Below are positions 9,489 to 17,299 of a DNA stretch of 64,000 bases, one piece after another. This DNA comes from Planctomycetota bacterium (GTDB taxonomy: Bacteria; Planctomycetota; Planctomycetia; Planctomycetales; Planctomycetaceae). The notes beneath the pieces are model-generated. The model worked only from the letters and a program-made list of their open reading frames with translations. It was not told where the DNA came from and made no database searches. The DNA is taken from positions 9,593 to 73,592 of the forward strand of contig JAEZFD010000021.1 in assembly GCA_023417655.1 (NCBI GenBank). Direction: 5' to 3'. A program made the translations under genes and the position numbers. Every line of letters begins with the position of its first letter. Position 1 is the stretch's first letter.

Positions 9489-11597
9489 TTACGGGGTCGG
9501 CACGCCCATTGAATTCACAGGGGCAACCAGCTGACAACGATCCCCGAGAGTTTTGACCAGATGGGGAATGTCGTAAGCCCGAGTCGCACCGTGAACGCAG
9601 TTCACCAGCTGATCCTGTGACAGCGGTGAAGAGACGATTACTTCCCAACTCGGCAGTGAGTTGACCAGCTTCACGGCTCCGAACATCTGCTGTTCGACAG
9701 CAGCGGCATGCAGTGCCGGCAATGCGACTCGGCCTCGAGCGATGATATCGAGCGTCTTCGCATCGCCCATGATTGCCTTCTGCTGCTGTGCCCAATGAGC
9801 AACCTGCAGAATCTCTTCTGCCCAGATTCCGACATAGCTCTGCCCAAGCAGATAAGCTGTCACGAGGTGACGCCCATCCGGCCCGAAGCGTTTGTCGTAC
9901 CATGTCGCTTTTTCAGGAGCGGTTTCCCCGGTCCCTCGCAGGTCCAGAGCGATCACCACGCGACCCGCTGTAGCGGCTTCTTTCGCGGTCAGCTTTTTAC
10001 CAGCTTCTTCAATCGCGCCAGTCTTGCCTCCCGGGGTAATCCACAGCAGCGGAGCCTGAGTCACCTTCGCTGGGACGTAGACATCGGCGGACATCCGGGT
10101 TCCATCTGGATTCTGGAATGACCAGGACTCAACAGTGAGGTCGCCGACTTTTGATTCCCCTTGCTTGGTCGCTGCCAGTTTTGGCAGATCAGACGCAGCA
10201 CGAATCCCTGCGATCTCCCGGACCTTCTCCAGAGCTGCTTTTGGGTCACTCCAGAGTTGGTCACGATCCTTCTGCAGGCGTTTGAATTCATCATGATTCA
10301 GCTGAACGGCAGAACGGGCGCCTTCGATCAGCAGAACCTGACCTTTTTCAGTGACCTGGGCTTCCTGTTTGGTCAGTGGCTGCAGCTTTGGCTCTCGCAC
10401 AACGATGTCTCGACCATAGAGCCAGCGGCACATCCATTGAACAGCCGCTTCACGAAGAGGTTGGTTCCACCCGTGCTTTCCATCAGCATCGATCAGATCC
10501 AGCCGGTTTGAATAGCCGAGACGGGTATAAATCTTTCGAGCTTTCCGGAATGAGTCCCAAGTTCCATCGATAGGGAACATGTCCTGTGTCGCCGCGCAGA
10601 CCAGCACGGAGGACGGTGCCCGCATGAACAGATAATCCGCGTGGCCCATGCCCCAGGCGAGCTGACCGTGGATGTTCTGCTCGGCGTCCTGTGGCCCCAT
10701 CTCACTGAGAAGTTTCTCAAAGGACGTGATATAGCACGAAGGAGCGGCTGCCTTGATGCGATCATCCAGCGCCATCAGGTAAGAGGTTTGAGTTCCCCCT
10801 CCGCTGTTCCCCATGCATCCAATTTTTTCCGGATTCACGTCATCCCGCTGCTGCAGGTAGTCGATCGCTCTCATCCCGTCCCAAATCTCATTTCGGGCGG
10901 TATTGTGTCCAATGAGGATAGATCCGCATCCGACGAGCGAGTGACCGCTCGTTGTGCTTGGAACGGTAATCTTTCCGCTTTCATCGAGATGCTCATACCG
11001 TTCCCCCTGACAGATGGGGTCGATGATGAAGCCGATGATCCCGTTCAGTGCAAGGAGTGCCGTACCTGCCTGATAGACTTCGAGTTCTTTTCCCGTCGCT
11101 GAGTGTCCGCAGACAACCACAACCGCAGGATAAGGAGCTTTGAACTTCGGATCGTTCGGAACGTAACAGAGCCCGGTGACAAAGTGCTTCGGCTGACTTT
11201 CGAAAATGACTTTCTCAACGCGATATCCGTCACGAGCGACGACACCGGTGACCTTCGGGTTCAATTCAGTTCGCTCCGGGAAGCCGCCGAGATTCGCAAC
11301 GAACCGGTCTCGCAGGTCTTTCTGGTAAGCGGTGATCGCTTCCGGAGTGGTCAGTGTCGCATAACGCTGATCCCAGTCCTGGAACTTCTGGGTCACTCGC
11401 TGCTTCCACCATTCGCTCATGATTTGCGATGGAGCAGTTTCCGAAGAAGTGGCCGCTGCAGGAGCTGTCTGTGCGAGACAAGTTCCAGAGACCCCAGTGA
11501 GACTCCACGCCAGCAGACACCCCGTCAGTATCGGTAACACGCCTGCCGGCTGGGGTCGCGCTGATCCTGACTTCTCCGAATTGATTTTCTGTAGCAC
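9489..11597 (-). CDS. Secreted tandem alpha/beta-hydrolase (acetyl-xylan-esterase-like)
   Basis: About 702 residues from the GTG at 11597, preferred because GAGG lies just upstream and a signal peptide (LPILTGCLLAWSLTGVSGTCLAQ) then follows normally. The first half is an alpha/beta hydrolase of the acetyl-xylan-esterase/dienelactone-hydrolase kind: VVVVCGHSATGKE, then the nucleophile elbow GCMGNSGGG and a likely catalytic His in DGKHGWN. The second half repeats the fold (LLWITPGGKTG, VVIALDLRGTGET) but where a G-x-S-x-G elbow is expected it reads ARGRVALPALHAA, so that domain seems catalytically dead. Likely a periplasmic carbohydrate or ester hydrolase; substrate not predictable. Monocistronic, with a terminator on each side. 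Confidence 0.8.
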   Translation of the reverse strand: MLQKINSEKSGSARPQPAGVLPILTGCLLAWSLTGVSGTCLAQTAPAAATSSETAPSQIMSEWWKQRVTQKFQDWDQRYATLTTPEAITAYQKDLRDRFVANLGGFPERTELNPKVTGVVARDGYRVEKVIFESQPKHFVTGLCYVPNDPKFKAPYPAVVVVCGHSATGKELEVYQAGTALLALNGIIGFIIDPICQGERYEHLDESGKITVPSTTSGHSLVGCGSILIGHNTARNEIWDGMRAIDYLQQRDDVNPEKIGCMGNSGGGTQTSYLMALDDRIKAAAPSCYITSFEKLLSEMGPQDAEQNIHGQLAWGMGHADYLFMRAPSSVLVCAATQDMFPIDGTWDSFRKARKIYTRLGYSNRLDLIDADGKHGWNQPLREAAVQWMCRWLYGRDIVVREPKLQPLTKQEAQVTEKGQVLLIEGARSAVQLNHDEFKRLQKDRDQLWSDPKAALEKVREIAGIRAASDLPKLAATKQGESKVGDLTVESWSFQNPDGTRMSADVYVPAKVTQAPLLWITPGGKTGAIEEAGKKLTAKEAATAGRVVIALDLRGTGETAPEKATWYDKRFGPDGRHLVTAYLLGQSYVGIWAEEILQVAHWAQQQKAIMGDAKTLDIIARGRVALPALHAAAVEQQMFGAVKLVNSLPSWEVIVSSPLSQDQLVNCVHGATRAYDIPHLVKTLGDRCQLVAPVNSMGVPTP

Positions 11598-12064
11598 GAA
11601 TCGCCCTCGTCTTTGTTGTGAAAATGATCTCGCAGGCGCCGGGCTCAGGAGAGGTTCAGCACGTGAGCACATGACCGTTCAGCGGTACGGCTCGGAAGTC
11701 CTCACAGGCCCTATCAACTGCCTCCGCAGTCAGTCGCGAGCAACGCATCGACAATGATCGATTGAGGGCCAATATAGGCAGGGAAAGAAGGACCCGCCAA
11801 TCCTGATGACGCACGGAAATCAAATTGTCGGAGCAAAAAGACGTTGCCTTCGATTAGTCACATCGTGAATGCGATTTGAAGTGTGAAAGATGCAAAGCAT
11901 CGCCATGTACAACTTCCGAGCGGACACAAGGGAGAGCTAAATTCCTCTTATGCAGTCTTGGAAAAACAGAACACCGGATCGGAGAGCTTCCGATCCGGTG
12001 TTCTGACATGAGCGAAATGTTATCGACAAGTCGTGATCACCCCGGTGTTGCTCACCGAGCGATA
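11598..12064. other. Intergenic region between fmdB-like gene and esterase
   Basis: The gap of about 470 bases holds the strong hairpin at 11967-12005 and presumably the esterase promoter. I see no ORF or structured RNA beyond the terminator. Confidence 0.5.
11967..12005 (-). terminator. Strong rho-independent terminator after the fmdB-like gene
   Basis: A perfect 16-bp stem (11967-11982 with 11990-12005) closes a seven-base loop. On the minus strand it is followed by TTTTTC. It lies 60 bases past the fmdB-like stop and ends the minus-strand run of PQQ genes. Confidence 0.9.
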
Positions 12065-12295
12065 CTAACCCGGGATCCGGCAGCAGCCAGGTCGGCATGG
12101 CGGAGCGTCCATTGGAGGACAACCTCCCGCGATGGGAAGCGAGCGAGAGCCGCCGGCCACGTGCCCGGCGGGAGCGCTCATCAGCTTCTCCAGATTACTT
12201 CCCTGACACGACGCACAGATCGGAGCCTCTCCATTGCGGACAAAGACTTCACTTTCACTGCCACAATCCTGACAACGAAAATCGAAAACCGGCAT
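12065..12295 (-). CDS. FmdB-family zinc-ribbon protein
   Basis: A 76-residue protein starting at ATG 12295 (MPVFDFRCQDCG), the standard FmdB/CxxC_CxxC_SSSS N-terminus; a slightly earlier ATG at 12310 is possible. Two CxxC pairs (CQDCG and CASCQ, about 20 residues apart) make a single zinc ribbon. The C-terminal tail is short and contains two more cysteines and many glycines and prolines. FmdB proteins are often found near diverse metabolic genes and were named from a putative regulator of formamidase; their real role is uncertain. It is the last gene after the two PQQ-like propellers and is followed by a strong terminator. Confidence 0.85.
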   Translation of the reverse strand: MPVFDFRCQDCGSESEVFVRNGEAPICASCQGSNLEKLMSAPAGHVAGGSRSLPIAGGCPPMDAPPCRPGCCRIPG

Positions 12296-12409
12296 CTCAG
12301 AATCCTTCAATCCACATCAGTACGAGTGAGAATCACTCTCAACAACAGGAGAACTTCTCGAATGGTCATGAGGAAGCAGGATGAGTCTGGTTCCCCAGCA
12401 TTCCATTCG

Positions 12410-14092
12410 TTATTCCTCCTTCTCCTTCTTCACGCCAATCGCATAAAGAGTCGATTTGTTGGCGATATACAGAACATTATTCGCCACGATCGGGGTGCTG
12501 TAGACTGAGTTCGCGCACGAGACTTCACCGATTAGTTTCATCTTTGGTGAGAGTTCAAAGATCGCGATGTCACCTTCTTCGTCTCCAATGTAGACCTTGC
12601 CATCAGCGATGAGCGGCGAGCCCCAAGCAGCGGCGAACATGTCATAGTTCCAGTGAGACTTTCCGGTCGTTGCATCCAGACAGTGGAAAATCCCGGAGAA
12701 GTCGGCGATGAACAACAGGTTGTCCTTGATTGCGACGGTTCCACAGGTGCGGTGCATCTCTTCTTCGAAGTCGATCTCTCCGTTTCCGTTGGTGTCGTCA
12801 CCTGTATAGTGCCAGACAACAGCGGAGTTCGGATTGTCGATCGCCTTTTCGCCTTTGGCTGTGTTGACCAGCTGCAGACGTCGAGTTCCGTCGTAGATGT
12901 CGGTGATCTCTTTTCCGGAAGCATCGACTGCCAGAGTCGGACTGACATCACCGCGCTTGGTCGGATCAATGCACCAGAGATGGCCGTTGCCTTCTCCGTG
13001 CTCGGGATCTTCACCGACTCCGATGTAGATCTTGTCGTTGTAGATCACCGGGGTCCCGATGAGGTGATTCCGCTCGCTACGACCACTGACGGAATAACGG
13101 GATTCCTTAGGATTGCAGTCGAACTTCCACAGCATCTTGCTGTTTCCGGCACCGTCACCGGCGGGATCGAAACTGTAAAGCCATCCGTCGCCTCCGCCGA
13201 AGATCACCTGCGCCTGACCGCCGAACACGCCATATGCTGGAGAAGACCATTGTCCATGCAGGATGTTGAGCCCAGGAGTTTTATCCGTCCACAGCACCTT
13301 GCCGGTGTTTCGGTTGATTGCAAAGAAGCTCGGAGCATTCGGAGCAGGAATGTTACCGTGTGATTCGTCGACGCCGTTTGAGGTGTTCACGAAAAGCACG
13401 TCATCGACGCAGGTCAGCGAGCAGTTGCACATGTTGTGCTGGGAAACCCCAAGGGCCCCCATCATGTCGAACTTCCAGATGACGTCGGCTTCGTCTTTAT
13501 TCTCGTTGTCTTCAGAAGTGTATGGGCCGTCGTTCTCGCCGTCATGGAAGCCCTCTGAATCCAGGCAGACCACTTCACCACGGCTGCTGACGTACCACAC
13601 CCGATCTCCTTCAGCGAAAACAGCTGAGCAGATTCCCTGATCCGGCCAGTCATGCACACGCCCGGTTGGCAGCTTCTGGTTGGAATGCTGCCACAGGAAC
13701 TTGCCATCCTTTTCGTCGAAACAGAGCAACACGCCGAGATCGACCGCCTTCGGCAGACGGCTGATATAAGCGTGGTGATTATTGGTCCCGACATAGACCT
13801 TGCCGTTGGCTACGACAGGGTTCCCGTAGGTCTGTGACCCCAGTGCCGCGGACCAGAGAATATTCTCCCCTGATTCGACATCCCATTCCGTCGGCAGATT
13901 CTCGGCATGCGGAGTGTTATTGCGATGAATCGACCCGCCCCATTGTGGCCAGTCGAGCTTCTTCACGTTCATCTTTCCGATCTCATCCGTCACGAATTTC
14001 GTTGGATCAGGAACGGAATCCTGCGCAATGCCAACACTGGCAGAGAACAGTGAACAGAAGAGAGCGGCTTTCGCAATCAGGCGATCAGACAT
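12410..14092 (-). CDS. Secreted PQQ-like beta-propeller protein
   Basis: A 560-residue protein with a signal peptide (AALFCSLFSASVGIAQD) and repeated propeller blades: WPQWGGSIHRNN, VVANGKVYVGTNNH, GKFLWQHSN, KVLWTDKTPG, GTPVIYNDKIYIGVGED, LIADGKVYIGDEEGDI and PIVANNVLYIANKSTLYAI. The W-G-x-x-R/H-N opening is typical of planctomycete PQQ-binding-like (outer-membrane-assembly BamB-like) propellers. No haem motif or quinoprotein dehydrogenase catalytic Asp is evident, so the enzymatic label PQQ dehydrogenase should not be assumed. It includes an acidic calcium-site-like stretch, DDTNGNGEIDFEEEM, that looks like an EF-hand/dockerin loop. It lies 160 bases after a longer propeller gene on the same strand. 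Confidence 0.85.
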   Translation of the reverse strand: MSDRLIAKAALFCSLFSASVGIAQDSVPDPTKFVTDEIGKMNVKKLDWPQWGGSIHRNNTPHAENLPTEWDVESGENILWSAALGSQTYGNPVVANGKVYVGTNNHHAYISRLPKAVDLGVLLCFDEKDGKFLWQHSNQKLPTGRVHDWPDQGICSAVFAEGDRVWYVSSRGEVVCLDSEGFHDGENDGPYTSEDNENKDEADVIWKFDMMGALGVSQHNMCNCSLTCVDDVLFVNTSNGVDESHGNIPAPNAPSFFAINRNTGKVLWTDKTPGLNILHGQWSSPAYGVFGGQAQVIFGGGDGWLYSFDPAGDGAGNSKMLWKFDCNPKESRYSVSGRSERNHLIGTPVIYNDKIYIGVGEDPEHGEGNGHLWCIDPTKRGDVSPTLAVDASGKEITDIYDGTRRLQLVNTAKGEKAIDNPNSAVVWHYTGDDTNGNGEIDFEEEMHRTCGTVAIKDNLLFIADFSGIFHCLDATTGKSHWNYDMFAAAWGSPLIADGKVYIGDEEGDIAIFELSPKMKLIGEVSCANSVYSTPIVANNVLYIANKSTLYAIGVKKEKEE

Positions 14093-14204
14093 TTCAACGA
14101 TCTCTATCGGATGAGGAACTTCACCAGTCCGGTCACGAGGACGTGTCGACCGGAATGAGTCAGGACGTTGATCTCACCTGTGCACGTCCTGAGGAGATTT
14201 TGAT

Positions 14205-14238
14205 GAAGCGATGTCCGTCACAGGACAGACATCGCTTC
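14205..14238 (-). terminator. Possible terminator after the long propeller gene
   Basis: An 11-bp perfect stem (14205-14215 with 14228-14238) starts 15 bases past the stop of the upstream minus-strand gene. The following minus-strand sequence ATCAAAATC is only weakly T-rich, so it may be an mRNA-stabilising hairpin or partial attenuator between the two propeller genes. Confidence 0.5.
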
Positions 14239-14252
14239 GCGGATGAAATCGA

Positions 14253-16820
14253 CTATTTGGCGGCGTTTCGTGTGACCTTCAGATTGTCATAGAAGAACTC
14301 GCCATCTTTCGTGTTCCCGAAGACGCCGGGGCTGCCGATGTAGTTGGGAGCGATATCTTCACCGATGACGGTCCACTCTTCCGGTTCAGGAGTGTCCTTC
14401 ACCCAGATCTTCCCCTGCACGGTCGCTTTGCCGTCCTTGGTGGTGGTCTTGAGTTTCATGGTGTGCCAGACTTCGGGCTTCCATGCGAAAGATTTGCTCG
14501 AAGAGAAACGATCGAGCTGCGGGGTCCAGCTGCGGAGTTGAACCTGCTGCGAAGCCCCCATCAGGTCGAAGGTATACCGCTGACCAATCAGACCGGCATC
14601 AGGCAGTTTCCCCTGTCGCGAGAAACTCAGGACATCGGCCTGAATTGTGTAATCAGACAGAGTCGCTGGCCCCATCCAGCCCTGACTGCGGGTCCCTTTC
14701 GGGATCGTTGTGATCTTGCACATCACCCCGTTGCCGTCGATTTTTCTTGGTCCCTGGACCACGGTGAGTCGGGGCTCAGCAACCACTTCGTCGCCGTTGC
14801 CGGTCTTGCGGTCCCAGGTCGACCAGGCGAATTCCTTGACGACTCCTTCGTCCACGAGTCGCTGCAATGAGGCATCAAAGAGCTTCGCGGCTTCTTCGAT
14901 GGTCTTGGGTTTACTCGGACCTTCAGCAACTTCGAAAAATGTCAGGAAGTTCTTCCAGCGCTGCTGCGGAGTGGAATCATCGAAATCACGTTTCGGGCCG
15001 ACATTGGAAAACTCTGTCATCAGGTAGATGTAAAGGTCTCCGTGCCGGGGATTCTCAGCACGCAGCTTCGACAACAGGTCCCAGTCGATGGGAATGTGAC
15101 GATAGTTGCAGCCGACCCAGGTTTCGGGAATTCGACCATCGTCGAAATTGAACTCCCAGTTCAGCGGAGGGATGATCCGCACACGCGATTTGCCGACAAC
15201 ATCTTTGTACTTGGCAGTAATCTGCACTCCCTGATGGGCGGAGTGATCGGCCGGAATCGTATACCGTCCTTCTTCATCGATCGTACCCGGCCCAGCGATC
15301 GAAAACTCGAGATCCTGAGGGGCGGCATTGTTGAGGTATTGCCCCTTGGAGTTGTAAAGTCGGGCAGAGAATGCCTGGCGACTTCCGGGGACCAGCAGCG
15401 TTTCGGCCGGCACCAGCTCGAGCAGGGCTGGTTTCTCATCCAGTCCGATATGCATCTCTTTCGGCAGGCGCGGCAGTTCTGCAGGTTCCGCGTTGTGGTC
15501 TGGCGTGCCGACGCAGTAGATCTTCGAGGTGGTCGGAATGTAAACGCGTCCGCGCCAGGCGATCGGTGATCCGTAGCATTCTTCCCCACGTGGGAAGCGA
15601 TACTTATAGACCATCTCGGCGCCTTTGTCGGTCGGCTTGATGATGTAGCCGCGTCCGTTTACTTCATTGACGAACAGCTTGTCGTCAACGTAAAGCAGAT
15701 TGGCTCGCATCATCGTGCCGAGTGCAATGCCGTCACCGATCTGGTCGCCAGTATCCGGATTCACGCAATACAACTTTGCGCGGTCATCCACGAAGTATAA
15801 CCGTCCGTCGATCATCATTGGGGAAGATCGACCGAGCGAGAATTCCGTCTTCTTCCAGATCGTGCCAGTCTTGGAGATGTCGCCCCGCTGGGTCGCATCG
15901 ATACAGACGAGAGCACCCATCGTGTTGGAATCCAGATTCTCTTCGGAGTGCCCGGCGTAGACTCGATTCCCTACGATCAATGGAGTGCTATTGATCCCGT
16001 GAGCAGACAGGGCATAGCTCCACAGCTTCTTTCCGGTGCGAGGCTGGAATGCGTGAATCGCGCCGTCGCCAGCACCACAGATCATCTGGAGTTCACCATC
16101 GATGACCCCGATCACTGGAGAGCTGTAAGTCGTGTCTTCAGGAAGTGGACGGGTTCCCTCATACCAGACAACCTGGCCGTTCGAACCGTCCATGGCGAGA
16201 AAGCGGTGATTGGGCTTGGCCTGATCGCCCCAGCCGATCACCACTGCACTGATAATGACATTACCTTCGTGCACGATCGGGTAGTTCGTTCGCCCCCCGT
16301 ATGTTGTCAGGAAGCCGAACTCTTCATTCAGCGAACGGTCCCAGATGAGTTCCCCGGTCTTGCCGCTCAGACAGCAGAAGTATCCGCAGACCCCCTGGGC
16401 ATAGACATTCCCACTCTCGGGATCGCCCACGACGCTGGACCAGCCGACTCGCTCAATGGGAACGTCAGAGAGATAGACATTGAAGGCGTATTCCCAGAGA
16501 ACCTTGCCGGTCTCCGCATCCAGACAGACGATCTTTTCGCCCGCTTTGTGGATGTCTTCAGGGAAGCTGTTGGTAATCAGGTACATCTTCCCATCCATGA
16601 TGATGGGAGTCGACCGGGCACCAATTTCCGTGGCCCAGAGAAGGTTGCTGCCTTCACCCCCCTTGAGGTTCCATTTGTCTGGAATCCCCTTCTCCGGCGA
16701 AACACCGGTGAACTGAGGGCCGACCCAGTATGGCCAGTCCGGACCGGCTGCGAATGCGACCGCTCCTGACAGATTCAAAACAGCAGCGGTCAGCCAGACG
16801 GACAATTTCGTGCGATTCAT
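14253..16820 (-). CDS. Large secreted PQQ-like beta-propeller protein with C-terminal jelly-roll-like domain
   Basis: About 855 residues from ATG 16820, after which LSVWLTAAVLNLSGAVAFA is a signal peptide. Residues about 25-440 are propeller blades (WPYWVGPQFTG, IIMDGKMYLITNS, GKVLWEYAFN, GELIWDRSLN, KLWSYALSAHG, VDDKLFVNEVNGRGY). The middle (about 445-560) is Ig-like (LLVPGSRQAFSARLYNSKG). The C-terminal part (about 680-855) reads like a concanavalin/DUF1080-type fold that ends GEFFYDNLKVTRN. This composite resembles secreted planctomycete proteins linked to sugar metabolism. It is probably co-transcribed with the shorter propeller gene. Substrate unknown. Confidence 0.82.
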   Translation of the reverse strand: MNRTKLSVWLTAAVLNLSGAVAFAAGPDWPYWVGPQFTGVSPEKGIPDKWNLKGGEGSNLLWATEIGARSTPIIMDGKMYLITNSFPEDIHKAGEKIVCLDAETGKVLWEYAFNVYLSDVPIERVGWSSVVGDPESGNVYAQGVCGYFCCLSGKTGELIWDRSLNEEFGFLTTYGGRTNYPIVHEGNVIISAVVIGWGDQAKPNHRFLAMDGSNGQVVWYEGTRPLPEDTTYSSPVIGVIDGELQMICGAGDGAIHAFQPRTGKKLWSYALSAHGINSTPLIVGNRVYAGHSEENLDSNTMGALVCIDATQRGDISKTGTIWKKTEFSLGRSSPMMIDGRLYFVDDRAKLYCVNPDTGDQIGDGIALGTMMRANLLYVDDKLFVNEVNGRGYIIKPTDKGAEMVYKYRFPRGEECYGSPIAWRGRVYIPTTSKIYCVGTPDHNAEPAELPRLPKEMHIGLDEKPALLELVPAETLLVPGSRQAFSARLYNSKGQYLNNAAPQDLEFSIAGPGTIDEEGRYTIPADHSAHQGVQITAKYKDVVGKSRVRIIPPLNWEFNFDDGRIPETWVGCNYRHIPIDWDLLSKLRAENPRHGDLYIYLMTEFSNVGPKRDFDDSTPQQRWKNFLTFFEVAEGPSKPKTIEEAAKLFDASLQRLVDEGVVKEFAWSTWDRKTGNGDEVVAEPRLTVVQGPRKIDGNGVMCKITTIPKGTRSQGWMGPATLSDYTIQADVLSFSRQGKLPDAGLIGQRYTFDLMGASQQVQLRSWTPQLDRFSSSKSFAWKPEVWHTMKLKTTTKDGKATVQGKIWVKDTPEPEEWTVIGEDIAPNYIGSPGVFGNTKDGEFFYDNLKVTRNAAK

Positions 16821-17299
16821 GCGCAATCTCATCAGGACAGACTGAAAGCGAATCGGAGGCAGCATCCATGCCGGAAAGGTGGGATCAAATGGCAGGGCAT
16901 CGCATCCATGTTCTTTTTAACCATAGCCAACCGGGCATGGACCGGCAAGCTGTTCAGCAGAGAGATCTGATGGGTTGAGCGGTCAAACAGGGAAATCAGG
17001 GTGCCGCTCAATGTCGATTCAAAATGAGAACTTGCTCGGAAACGACCATCACAGGACGTGCGGCGAGAGCTTCAATCGCCAATTCTGGAGGGACTCCTTC
17101 TGGTTTCGAAGTCTCAGGAAGTCAGGGAATTCACTGGCGGCGGACACGCTAATCCCGAACGGTGATCCCGATTAGGGATCCCGACCAGCGCCCCGGTCAG
17201 TCTGCCTGTGAAAAGGGATTCTCCTCACCGTGCCCTCGGACAAACAAGGACAAATTCCTGCATCCTCGGCAGGGATCATCGCAGAGTGCCAGTCCTGAA
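16821..17299. other. Intergenic region upstream of the long propeller gene
   Basis: The gap of about 480 bases should contain the promoter for the propeller genes. The only clear structure is a set of three ATCCCGA direct repeats at 17152-17184. I see no ORF with a ribosome site. Confidence 0.4.
17152..17184. repeat. Three ATCCCGA direct repeats with 13-base period
   Basis: ATCCCGA occurs at 17152, 17165 and 17178, exactly 13 bases apart, with unrelated spacers. Regular phasing of short direct repeats suggests a protein-binding array, but it lies about 330 bases from the nearest start codon. Confidence 0.45.

Noticed and set aside
15948..16769. 273-residue plus-strand frame
   Set aside because: It is antisense to the propeller gene at 14253-16820, which has clear blade repeats; the plus frame has none.
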